Notes under the pieces: model-generated
Seen by the model: only the letters and a program-made list of their open reading frames with translations
Databases searched by the model: none
Told to the model about the DNA's origin: nothing
Assembly: GCA_016808115.1 (NCBI GenBank)
Contig: JAEQBH010009431.1
Span: 1 to 64,000, forward strand
Source: Tetrastigma voinierianum
Lineage: Eukaryota > Streptophyta > Magnoliopsida > Vitales > Vitaceae
Length of the DNA stretch: 64,000 nucleotides
Direction of reading: 5' to 3'
In this document: positions 48,322 to 60,169 of the stretch, piece by piece
Position numbering within the stretch: the first letter of the stretch is position 1
How the letters are laid out: each line of letters opens with the position of its first letter
Translations under genes and position numbers: made by a program

Positions 48322-51203
48322 TGTTAGAAACCCGTGGAAAATTAGAAATTTTCAAAATGACAAAATGATATAATAATAATAATAAATTGCCATAGCATCT
48401 AGGCTTGGAAAATTCTAGGATCTCGGATGACGAAACGAACTCGTGTCATTGCTAAATTACTCCTTTAGTAAATCTAATGCAGAGCTTAAAAAATTTCATT
48501 TTGACTCCCGAGACAATTAAAATTTACGAAGCTTCACAGCAGTGGTGAGTTGCCAATGACTCATGGATACAAGATTTTACGTAAAAATTCGGGAGCTAGG
48601 AAATAATCAAGTTAAGTTCATTTAAAATAAATTGAACCCAAAAGAAATAAATTGTTTCGGGACAAATGAGAAACCTGGACGTCATGGACGCCGTGGAGCG
48701 TAGTGGCCCCCAAGGTCCAACTCTAAACTTAAAAAGGAAAAGAGAAGAGAGATGCGCATTTTTCTCTCCCTGCATTTTGGCAATTGGCAAGGCGTGAGTG
48801 TAGAGAGAGAAGTGAGAGAGAAACTCCCTCCTTCTCTCTAATGACCACGTGAGATCGTGGTCGGAACTGAGCCAAGATTTAAAGTCTACTGGCTTGACGA
48901 GGGTTGTCTATCTACTTGACGAGGGCTACACATGGGGTACCGATGTGCAACATGCGGCAAAACTTAATTCGTCAAGCTGCAGTTTTGAGACAAAAAGTTA
49001 GAGAGAAACTCACTTCCTCTCTAGCTCCACGGAGCTCGGTGGTCGCCTCCCATCTGCCAAGACCTTAAAGTCGGAGTACTCGAGACACGCAAGATGGATA
49101 CCCAAAACCCGGAAGCTCACGGGTTTCATGTGGTGGAGGTCTCCGGGAGTCGAAAGCTTCGGTTCGTGAAGTGTCCAAGACTTCCTTAGGTCGTTGCTCA
49201 CGCTTCAAGAGGTACCTAACCTCTTACTTGTCATTTCCATCTAGAGCCGTTTTGTCTGCTGGAGCCTTAGGGGTCCTGATGGCGTTTAGAGTAACTGTAA
49301 AAACGCATTTTTTGGGTTCGTGATGTCAATTGCTCACGTGAAGCCTTCCAACTTTGTGAAGACCATAACTCTTCTCGTCCGAACTCCGATTTATGTGTTC
49401 TAGACTCCTATGGAAAGCTCCTTGAGTCTAGAATCCATCCAGGAGTAACTTAATGTAATTTGGACTCATATCCGAAAATGATGAAAATAGTAGGCACCCG
49501 CCGGGTGTGCGCTGTAGTCACGCACAAGGAGGGCCTCCAACTTTGAACGACCATAACTTTCATGTCCGAACCCGACATTCATGTTCTTTGACTCTAAGGA
49601 AAGCCCTTGAATCTAAAATCTGGCTATATGTCAGGAATGGTACTTTGGTACCCACATATTTTCTGAAAAATTTAATGGTAAAAACTGGGTGTGCGTAACT
49701 GTTTGGTTGTGATGATGCGTGTGGTCTAATTCATTGAAATCGTGTATGTTTGTCAGGATATATGCATGTTGATATAATTATGAGGCTTGGGGAAATGCAT
49801 GAGTTTGTGTATGATTGAGGCCATTGCATATTTGTTGTAGCTACTTGAGGACTTGATATGTCACAATAAATAAGAGGTTAAATTATGTCGCTACTCTCGA
49901 GTGGTAATGACTTATGATGTCAATGTACGCGTGTATTGATATGTTGGCATGAATCGTATGACCACGGAATTTATGTGTCATTGATATAACTTTCCAATTG
50001 ATGCATGGTTGAAATGCATGGAGTAGGCATGTACATATAGCACTCAGTAGTATGTAGCATGGTGATAGGCAATGGTATATGCCATTGGTATCAGACATGC
50101 CAAGCAAATACATCGCATGGCCAGTGTGAGTGCGTGGAAAATCAGCATTGTGTTTGGTGTTGAGTTGGTTTCGGGCCCAGGGACAAAGTCCTCAAAGGTT
50201 GCATGAATGACTGAGGCCTAACATGGCTTTTGAATAAAGCGGAGCCATCAAGTATGTCCAATAAATTGTATATCTAGGTTATCACACAATAAATTATCGG
50301 CAGTATGTCCACTAATTTATACTCCGGAGGGTTAGTCCAAGCATAATTATTATCGAGTATGTCCACTACAATATATCGAGGGTTGTCCACATAATTATCA
50401 TCAAAGTATGTCCAATAATATATGCTCCGAGGGTTTATCCACATAATTATTTGTCTGAAAGTATTTCCAAATTAAAGTTTATCGAAGGGTTGTCCACAAA
50501 TAAAAAAAAAAACAGAATATCTTTGTTTTGAAAATAGTTTTTCATACATGGCATATTGCATGTTGCTATAAGCCTAAGAGTATTCTGGTACAGATCATGA
50601 GTAGCATCTCATTCATGTCATGTAGATTCCACTCTGTGGGATTGACATAATCTGGATTGGAATGTGCTTATGGTACAGACCATTGCATGTGCACTTAGCT
50701 GAGTAGCCCTGTAGATTTCACTCTACCGGGCATTGCTCACCCAAATATGGACTCCCCTTTAGGTGTCAGAGATGTGCGGAAATGGCGTCACCAGAGGCCG
50801 ATAATGAGAAGAAATTTTGAATTGTGGCTTTGATTTATATTTTGTAAAACATGTATTATAATTCTTAATTTTGATATATGTATAAGAGTGGTGTAAATTT
50901 AAACTCTTCTGGACTATGGTCCCATAGTCATGTGCTTATATGTTTGAATATGGATAAATGAGCCATATGTGACCATTTTTACTCGTATGTGGTCCTGGTC
51001 AAGTATAATATCGGGACAGTTGCCATGTAATTGTATAGGGTTGTATTTTGGTAGAACTCCCGTACAAAGGGAGACTTGCCTTATTATAAATCCTGGGTCC
51101 CGAGAAAAGGGGACTCAATGGTGTGGTGTCGGGTTACCCGACATCCACGAATCTTCTGCGGGTTGACGGGTTGTCAACGGACCCCCGACGGTGTGGTGCC
51201 ACA
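48322..51203 (+). repeat. Gypsy 5' LTR
   Basis: Starts TGTTAGAAACCCGTGG, ends GGTGCCACA. Contains two copies of the ~165-bp CATAACT...TCTAGAATCCA module (49340-49690) and a ~65-bp tandem array at 50235-50510. Confidence 0.88.
50235..50510. repeat. ~65-bp tandem array in Gypsy 5' LTR
   Basis: About four units of AGTATGTCCA(C/A)TA, AT-rich spacer, then GGGTTGTCCACATAATTAT. Units differ by small indels. The counterpart is at 56390-56640. Confidence 0.85.
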
Positions 51204-51922
51204 GCCTGGTATCGTAGCTTAGGTAAACGACACGGGAGCTCTGTGTGGTATCTACAAGTATGGTATTGATACTAGCTCATCTCAGGTAGGTTTCAAGGCT
51301 AAAGTATGCGAGTTACTTGGAACTCAATGTTCGGTACAAACATCACAACTTGTTATAGCTTGGTGTTAAGGCTTAGGTTTATGATTACCTAGGGTGTCAA
51401 GATCTTAATGCCATTATAGTTTGGTATCGAGGTCTAGGTAGGTGATTACTCAGAGTTTACGGACATGGGGTTTAGCCAGGTCATTAAGGTGTGTCTGATA
51501 TGAGCATCACAAACATGTCGTGGTTTACGTATGTGATTACCTTAGGCGTGGGCCATGGGATAGGATTGTGAACACGCATGCATTATGTTCCATGTCAGGC
51601 CTTTGATGTGTGTTCCATGTTGCCGATCACAGAATTAGTGTTACAAATTGCGTGAAAAATATATATATGTGGTATGATGTATATAGGGAAAAAGTGAACA
51701 CTAGGTTAGAAAACTCTGACCTTAGGGGTCTCGAAAACATAGTGAACATGAAAATTCAAAATTTAATTGAAATTGTATTAGTGGTTGGCGATTAGCACCA
51801 CTAAGGAAAAATGGATGAACGAGTTAGTTCATAATGACTAAGTCTATTAGTGGTTGGCATGTGCACTACTAGTTAGATTGAGATAGAAATTTAATAAATT
51901 TGTCGTCATTTGACATGTGTAG

Positions 51923-52620
51923 ATGGCGAGTCAAGGACGAGGAAGAGGACGTAGAAGTCGTCCACAAAGCAATAGCCAACCACCACCAGAGCCACCCATG
52001 TCTTTATAGAGGCTAGCTGGCATTATAGTTGCCATCATTGTGCAAAGGTAGCGCTGTGGCTACCATTGCATGGACTAGTGTACGCGTGGGATAAGTAGGG
52101 GCGTAGTAACTCCAGAAGTTTCTCAGCACACATCAATCCTCCCACATACATGGGAGGAGTGACTCATGGTCGACAATCTCTCACACAGAGAGAAGTGGGG
52201 ATGACACACAGCATCCGACATGGGTGCAAAGTGCTAAGAGAAAGGAGAATCAATCTTCTTCTAGTTCCGTGAAGAAGCAGAAGACTCGCTTTCGCGACGG
52301 ATTTCGTGGTAGAGCTCGCGGCTATCGTACAAGGTCAAGCTGGGGGAGCCAAATAATCAAGAGATATGACATGTTACTCGCCATCATTCCTGACACAAGA
52401 GGCGTGGATCGCCTCGCAGGTAAGGATCCCAGCAGGACAGCGCAGACCCCGCTATCCAACAACAGGTGGACAAAGTACGTACACTTATTCCTCCCCACCC
52501 CAACGGGTCGGGAGCTAGTATGAGTCCTGTGGAGGCCAGATAAGCGCTCGCATTACGCGCCACGACGCCGCAGCTGCAGTGCGGGCTCCAGGTCGAGGAC
52601 AAGGCTCACAGGCAGGGACG
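51923..52620 (+). pseudogene. Gypsy gag
   Basis: MASQGRGRGRRSRPQSNSQP opens the frame, as in Del/Tekay-type gags. Later SAKRKENQSSSSSVKKQK, then FRDGFRGRARG precede where a zinc knuckle should be. Stops intervene. Confidence 0.75.
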
Positions 52621-53180
52621 TCAGGGATTCAGGGGCGTGTCTACACCATCACACCACAGACTAACCTTGCCGGGACGCAAGATCGTGATACAAGGTACGT
52701 TTACGCCTCATAAGAACAAATGCTTAAATTTAATGCATCATATTCATGCTTATCGGTTGCATCTAGTGTCAATGTTTAGGCTTGAGGGAAACCCTCTAGA
52801 AAGGCGTTGTATGTGAATTCTCCCTTAAGAACTAGGGTGAGTGTTGATCAGATATGTTGGGATTGTGAGTCAGAGATCTCAGGAATTCTACTCATTGTGG
52901 ACCTAATGGTCATGGACATATCAGAGTTCGATGTGACATCCTTAGATGGACCGGGCGACCGCCCATGTCGCCATTGATTGTGATCGTAGGGGTTACCGCC
53001 ACACCCAAGATGTTATTGTGTTACGCCGCAGATAAGCATGATGCTTCACCCCAGACTGCACGACTCCGTGCATGGAGTGGACAAATGATGGGTTGCCTAG
53101 CAAGCCCTACTCCCACGTGATGAGGGAGATCTGATTTAAGTCTACCCAGTAGTCTACAGAGTTAGATTCTGGATGAGTCA
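52620..53180 (+). pseudogene. Gypsy protease and RT linker
   Basis: GRVYTITPQT, then NSPLRTRVSVDQICWDCESE and ISGILLIVDLMVMDISEFDV, the region around the retroviral-type aspartic protease. The catalytic D-S-G stretch is not readable because of deletion or frame loss. Confidence 0.7.
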
Positions 53181-53329
53181 CCGTGAGTACCGCAAAGGAA
53201 TGTGGATTCTATCATTGAGTTACACCTGCGCGTCGCCCATTTATATGATTCCTTCATAGATACACCAATCGAGTCGCTAGAACTCGCAGTCCAACTACAA
53301 GAATCGCTAACAAGGGTTTTATTAGACCG

Positions 53330-54160
53330 AGCACTTCAATTGAGCCGGCCTCGACTGCTTACCAGAAAGAGGTGTTAGAATTCAATCGAAATCTGGCCTG
53401 TGTGAGAAGGGGCATTCCGCACATCGAAGAGGGTTTCTTAAAAATATTTTGATAGTCCTCTGAAAGGGGGACGATAAGGTTTCAGGATGTGTCTCAAATG
53501 ACGAACTGGGACACGCGCTTTTGGATGCAAATCCAGAGGGTAGTAGCCATGGTTCCCGATAGCAAAGTTAATCATGAAAGAGAATTGTCCCAACACACTC
53601 CATTGCTGAAAGCTACGGCCATAGTCTTCGACTTGAGGATTGGGCGCCACTATCTGGCACGGTGAATAGTTTGAGATGTTTTCAGAGTACAAAAGTCTGA
53701 AGTATATCCTTACGTAATCTAGATTCATGAGGTTTTATATTGAGACCATGTCGGTCACCGATTTGTTGATCAGGTGGGGAGAGACATGCATCTCTAGTCT
53801 AGATCAGAGACACCCTGGGAAGGTGGGTTTGATGACTACAGCCGTCTCTCACGCTTAGATTCGAAAAAAGAGCTACGGGCCGACAAAGGCTACGTCGACC
53901 AGCCTGACGTAAGTGACTGGGCATCTCTCAAGGTGATGCCTGCAGAGGAGTGGTTAAAGTTCGGCAAGCAAGGGAAGCTTTCGCCGAGGTACATCGAGCC
54001 CTTCGAGATACTCGAGAGGGTGGGGTGTCAAAGAGGTACCGGGACACACCCTCCAAGTACATGTTCGGTGTTCATAAGGTGTTCCACGCTCCATTCTAGA
54101 AGTATACCCAAATCCAGCCCATGTAAAGGGATTAGTGGAGATATTACTGGCTGACACAAA
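53330..54160 (+). pseudogene. Gypsy RNase H remnant and integrase C-terminus
   Basis: TPLLKATAIVFDLRIGRHYL recalls the RNase H segment. Then, after a gap, FGKQGKLSPRYIEPFEILER matches the integrase tail that precedes the chromodomain region. The RT palm and integrase core are missing. Confidence 0.75.
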
Positions 54161-54472
54161 TGAGACCTTGAGGGGAGGACCGTGTGCATCATGGATAGCT
54201 GGACCACAAGGCAAAAGACCCGTGAAGCTAGTGAAAGTGCTATGACAACACACTGAAATGGATAGCAACGTGGGAAACAGGACGATGCGGCACCTATCCC
54301 TTTGTTTAGGATGAAGGTAATGCCAGCTTAGTTGTTTAGTAATTAAATGATAATCCGCATGCATGTGGTTGTGTATGGTCGCATTATGCATGTGGTTGTG
54401 AGTGGTGGCATATGCATGTGATTCGAGGAGTGTGTGTGAAATTTCGAGACGAAATTCTGTGGTGGGGAAGAA

Positions 54473-57334
54473 TGTAAAACCCAGGAAAATTGGGAATTTT
54501 CAAAATGGAAAATGATAATACAAATAATAATAAATCGCCATAAAGGTTCGTGGAAGCCTAGAAAATTCTTCTGTGATTCGAATGACAAACACACACCGTG
54601 CCGCTAAATTGCCCCGAAATCTAATAAGCCAGAAAAATTTCGTCGAATTCTAAGATAATCGGAATTTTTTACGAGTTTCTAAGTGGTGAATTGCCAATGA
54701 CTTCAGGGACGAGATTTTTACAAGAATCTCGAGAGCCAGGAAATAACTAGAGTTAAGTTCATTTAAAATGAATTGAACTGAAAAGAAATAAATTGTTTCA
54801 GGACAAAAATGAACCCGGACGAGTCATGGACGCGTGGAGCGAAGTGGGCCCCACGTCCAACTTAAACTTAAAAAGGAAAAGAGAAGAGAAAGATGACATT
54901 TTTTTTTCTCCTTATTTTGGCAATTCTCGGCAGTGGGCGTGAGTAGAGAGAGAAATGAGAAAAACTCATCATTTTCTACGACCCAATAAGACGGTGGTCG
55001 GAACTGGTCGAGTCAAGATTTAAAGTTCATCTATTTGATGAGGGGGCTACGCGGGGTACCGACAACATGCAATTTCTTCAGATTTCGTGTTTCCTGAGAA
55101 GAAAAGTTAGAGAGAGAAACCTGGGACTTCTCCCAAGATCTACTGAGCTTGCGGTCGCCTCGCCGGGCCAAGACCCAAATTCGAGGCCGGGCTGTGGCTA
55201 CACGTGGATACTAGAAACCCGAAGCCTCTCTGCCAAGGTTCTTGGGCGGAGGTTTGGGAGTCGAAGCTGGGCTTGTGAAGTGTCTCGCTGACTTCCTTGG
55301 GTCAGTGTTGCTCACACTTCAAGAGGTAGGGAACCTTCCCACTCCTGGGCGTTTATTTTCCATCTATGAAAGTCGTTTTGGTCTTGGCTGAGCCTTAGGG
55401 TCAAGTTTGATGGTGTTTAGAGAACCGAAAACGTATTTTCTTGCCCGCGTATGTTACCTGCCTCCACGTGGAAGCCTCCAACTTTGACTTTCATAACCTT
55501 TTGTCCGAACTCCACCCGTGGTGTTCTTGACTTATGGAAAGCCTTTGAGTCTAAAATCCATCCATATATAACTTAATGCAATTTGGACTCATTATGTCTG
55601 AAAATGATGAAAATAGTAGGCCCCTACTGTGCGCTGTAGTGTCACTATTCATATGAGGCCTCCAACTTTGCACGACCATAACTTTCTTGTCCCTAACTCC
55701 ATTCATGTTCTGACTCACAGAAGCCCCCTTGAGTCTAAAATTTGTCCATATGCCTTTGAATGGCATTTGTTGTCTACATATTTTCTGAAAAATTCTAATT
55801 GTAGCACCAAGTGTGCAAATTGCTTGATTGTGATGACACGTGTGGTCTAATACATTGAAATTGGTGTATGTTGGTTGGTGATTATATGCATGTTGATATA
55901 ATTATCCATGAGGCTTGGGAAAAGGCATGTGTTTGTGTATGATTGAGACCATTGCATGGCTTGTTGTAGGCTACTTGTGGATTTGATATGTCACAATTAG
56001 GCCTAAAGGTTAAATTATGCCGTTACTCGAGTGGTAATGACTTATGATGTCAATGTATGCGTGTATTGATATGTTGGCATGAATCGTATCGAATTACTTG
56101 AATTTAAGTGTGTTCATTGATATAACTTTCCAATTGATGCATGGGTTGAAATGATGAGTAGGCATGTACATATAGCACTCATATATATGTAGCATGCAGG
56201 ATAGGCAATGGCATATTGCATTGCATTTATGCGCAAGTACATCGTGAGATGAAATAGGTGTGGAGGTGCGTGAAAATAACACGGTGTTTGTGCTTATAGT
56301 TATTTCGGGCCTAGGGACAAAGTCTCAAAAAAGGTTGCATGAATGATCGGAGGTTTCCAACATGGCTTTTGAATAAAGCTGTGTTTTATCAAGTATGTCC
56401 AACAAATTGTATATCTGGAGGGTTGTTCACACAACAAATTATCTGAGTATGTCCACTCAATTTATACCCGAGGGTTGTCCACATAATTATTATCTGAGTA
56501 TGTTCACTACAATATATCGAGGTTGTCCACATACTAATATCAAAGTATGTCCAATAATATATGCTCTGGAGGGTTGTCCACATAATTATTTGTCGAGTAC
56601 GTTCACTAAAGTTTATCGAAGGGTTGTCCACGAATAATACAAATATTTTATGTTGAAAACAGTTTTTCATACATGGCATATTGCATGTTAAGAGAAGTCG
56701 GTGAGGACTTGGTATAGGGATCATGAGGAGTAGCATCTCATTCATGTCATGTAGATTCCACCCTTATGATCGGCACACCGTGATCGGGACGTTCGTGGCA
56801 TGACCATTACGTGCACTTAGCGGAGTAGCCCTTGTAGGATTTCACTTCATCAAGCAGCTGCTCACCTACCGTGGACTCCCCTTCAAGCAATGTGAGATAA
56901 AAGTGTGAGATGGCGCTCACTAGAGGCCTCTCTATAATGAGAAGAAATCAATTGTGGCTTTGATTTATATTTTGTAAAACATGTATTGAATTTTAATTTT
57001 TTGATATATGTTTTGTATAAGAGTGGTGTAAATTTAAACTCTTATGGACTATGGTCCTAGGTCATGTGCTTATATGTTTGAGTATGGGATAAAATGGGCC
57101 ATATGTGGCCATTTTTACTGTAGACATGACCCAAATACACACAAGTATAATATTAGACAAAGCTGCCATGTATCGCACAATGTATTGGGTAGAGATCCCG
57201 TACAAAGGAGACTCTTCCCGATTAAACCCCGGGTCCCGAAAGGACTCAATGCTACTGTGGTGCCTAAGCAATGGACATCCATGAATCTTCCACGGGTTGA
57301 TGGCTGTCAACGGACTCTCGGATTCGGTGTCACA
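54473..57334 (+). repeat. Gypsy 3' LTR
   Basis: Starts TGTAAAACCCAGG, ends GGTGTCACA, and is alignable throughout with the 5' LTR, including the 165-bp modules (55470-55805) and the tandem array (56390-56640). It differs by many one- to few-base indels. Confidence 0.88.
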
Positions 57335-57342
57335 TAAGTACT

Positions 57343-57990
57343 CCTTACGATTCCTTACCAATGTCACCCAAGATTACCTCGATAACTACTCAATTTACTA
57401 ACCGAATAGTTGCGTTCGTCTTGTACAACTTATTAGGTACATCATACGCTTTCTGGTTGCTCTAGAGAGTATTCTTTACTAGAAACACTCTCTTATTTAT
57501 TCTTGCATAGATGTATTGTTACATCTACTGGTGTTCTGGCAATTCTAGAATTATTTTTATCAAACTTTCCAAGAATATTATCAACATAATGTGACTGACT
57601 TCGAATGAGTCCATCTGATGTTCTTAAGATTTTTATTCCCAATTGAATATTAGTAAGTCTCATGTCTTTCACGTCAAACCTTAAATTCAACATATTCTTA
57701 GTAGATATGATTATCTTATCATCACTTCCAATAATAAGCATGTCATCTATGTACAAACATACAATGACATATCCATGTTCTGTAACCTTTACATACACAC
57801 ACTTGTCACATTTATCGATTTTAAATCCTTGTGACACCATAACATTGTCAAATTTCTCATGTCATTGTTTTGGTGCTTGTTTTATTCCACACAATGATTT
57901 TACCAATTTACAGACTTTCCTTTTATTCCGTGCGTAGTACCTCAAGCTACTCTATGTAGACTTCTTCATATAATTCTCCATTTAGAAAGG
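57343..57990 (-). pseudogene. Copia-B reverse transcriptase
   Basis: KSLCGIKQAPKQ, FDNVMVSQGFKIDKCDKCVY and the catalytic-region LYIDDMLIIGSDD, then FDVKDMRLTNIQLGIKI and IARTPVDVTIHL. The strand and order fit the RNase H beyond the Gypsy element. The two halves of pol join at the GTACT duplication. Confidence 0.88.
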
Positions 57991-58499
57991 CCGCTTACAT
58001 CCATTTTATGTACTTAAGATACTTCTCGCAAGCGCTCTGCATGCACCATCCTTATGGAATTTATTCGGCTATAGGAGAATATGTGTCAAAAGAATCAAGG
58101 TCTTCGCTATTATTTGTAATTTCGATCACAAGTCTTACTGTACTTGTCAATTGATCCATCTACTCTCCTTTCTTTCCTTGAAAACCCATTGGCAGTTGCT
58201 TACAACCTAGTGGAAGATCCACTAGTTCCCAAGTGTGGTTTGTTGTATGGAATTAATTTCAATTTTATATGGCCTCTTTCCACAAGGAGACCCCTTTTGT
58301 AGAGTTCATCAGCTTTTATAAGCTCCTCAAGTTCCCTCTGCCATAAGTTAGAAAATTCTGACTAAGATTTTTCTATCCTTAAGCTTTTTACTACATCTAG
58401 GCTCAACCTCACTATTATCTTCATTTTGATCTTGATTATTTTCATTAATAGTCTCCAACTTACGCTTTGATGAACCCTGCCTCTTAATTTAGCATGAAA

Positions 58500-59230
58500 T
58501 ACATCTTCAAAGAATGATGCATTCTCGATTCCATTATCGTGTTCTTGCGGAATATATGGATATTCGACTCATGAACAAGAAATCAATAAGAATTCACTAT
58601 TATGCTGCGCATAACTAATGAAGATGCAATCAATAGCCTTAGATCCTATTTTCATCGTTTTAGGTGGAGGAATTGCCACTTTAGCAAGACATCCCCACAT
58701 ACTCGTAAGTATTTGCAGGATGGATTTCTTCCTTTCCATAACTCATATGGAGTCTTTTCTACTTTCTTTTTAGGGACCTTATTCAAAAGGTAATTAGCAA
58801 TCAAGACTGCTTCTCCCCACATGTTTTGTGGTAGACTAGAACTGATTAGTATTGCGTTCATCATCTCTTTTAAAGTACGATTCTTTCACTCAGCTACTCC
58901 ATTGGATTGAGGCGAATAAAGTGTTGTGGTTTCATGTATAATCTCATTGCGAGCAATAAAGGTCAAGAATGGTGATTCATACTCACTACCTCAATCACTT
59001 GAACACTTTAATTTTCTTTGTTGAGCTTATATTCTCAACTGGTTTTATAGAGAACAAATTTCACACCTCATCCTTACTTTTAAGTAGGTACACATAACAA
59101 TACTTTGGTGTTATGTCATCAACAAAGGTAAATATGAAGTATTTATTACCACCTTTGTTTGTACAAATTTTGGTTAAGAGGTTCGCCGCAGTTCCTCAAT
59201 GCTTCAATGATGACCTGGTTAGTTTTGCTT
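58500..59230 (-). pseudogene. Copia-B integrase
   Basis: MMNAILISSSLPQNMWGEAV, LIANYLLNKVPKKK and KTPYELWKGRNPSCKYLRV lie on the minus strand. The block following ends with IENASFFEDVFHAK. The upstream core region has frameshifts. Confidence 0.85.
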
Positions 59231-59299
59231 CAACACAAGTCTCACACTTATGCTTCGAATCAATTTGGAATGTCGACATATGATCTAAGTTAATTAATC

Positions 59300-60077
59300 T
59301 ATGTAATGTATCATAATTAACTTGTCATAATCTACCATGCCATAGATTAGACGACTCAAGCATGTAAGCAGAAGAACTGACTTTATTCATATTTGACTTG
59401 ATAATAGTCATTACATTGAGTTTCCACATTCCATCGCTCATATACCCTTTCCCAACATACATTCCACTCTTGGACAAAAAACAATTTATCTGATTCAAAC
59501 ACCATCTGACCATGATTATTCAACAATGAACCGAAACCTAAGTTCTGCGAGCGGTATATATAAGACATTTGTCAGAGTCACTTCCTTCCCATAAGTCGCC
59601 TTCAATAACACTTTTCCTTGGCCCTTAATTTCAGAGGTGGTAAAGTTTCCTATGTACACCTTTTCCCCAGTCTCAGTGGTTCAAAGGTGAAGAACATCTT
59701 CAGTCTGAGCACATACGACGAGTAAAGACCTCGCTTGTCAATCCAAAGATTCCTGTGGATTTGATACCACCAAGTTCACCCTCAAAGATTATCAAGTATG
59801 AGGTCAATGTTAGACACATCCTTGGTGATGTAATCAACCACATTAGCTTCCTTGGTTTATTCCTCTTGGCGATTCCGTAACTAAGATTTAGACCTTGTTT
59901 CCCAGCCGCCTGGTAAAGCAAGATTTCCCCTCTAATCCGCTTTCTGGGATATTCTCCCTTTAGGTCCCAGCTCTTTCCCTTCGATTGCTGTCCAAAAGTA
60001 CACCTCAACCCTATATTAGATAGGTTTTGAGTACTTTTTGCATTAATCATGTCATATAAACCAATTGAAGTGTTCAT
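59300..60077 (-). pseudogene. Copia-B GAG-prepol/protease region
   Basis: LRCTFGQQSKGKSWDLKGEY and frames at 59325-59568 containing SYIYRSQNLGFGSLLNNHGQM, split here as SYIYRSQNLGFGSLL and NNHGQMVFESDK. This resembles the segment before integrase in Copia elements. Several frame breaks. Confidence 0.65.
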
Positions 60078-60169
60078 GTCATCTTAGTAACACTTATGCC
60101 ATTCCTGGAGTATTGCTTCGTTGTTTTCAGAGGTATTTATGCACCCTAGTTTCTCGGGAACCACAATGC

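Larger units (their letters stand above)
48322..57337 (+). mobile_element. Ty3/Gypsy (chromovirus-like) element with ~2.9-kb LTRs and deleted interior, inserted in Copia-B pol
   Basis: LTRs 48322-51203 and 54473-57334 flank only about 3.3 kb. The interior has a primer-binding-site-like TGGTATCGTAGC at 51207, gag, protease and a shortened pol lacking most of RT and integrase, then a purine tract GGTGGGGAAG before the 3' LTR. A 5-bp duplication GTACT brackets the element, with three unassigned bases at the right. Broken frames and the deletion make it non-autonomous. Confidence 0.9.
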
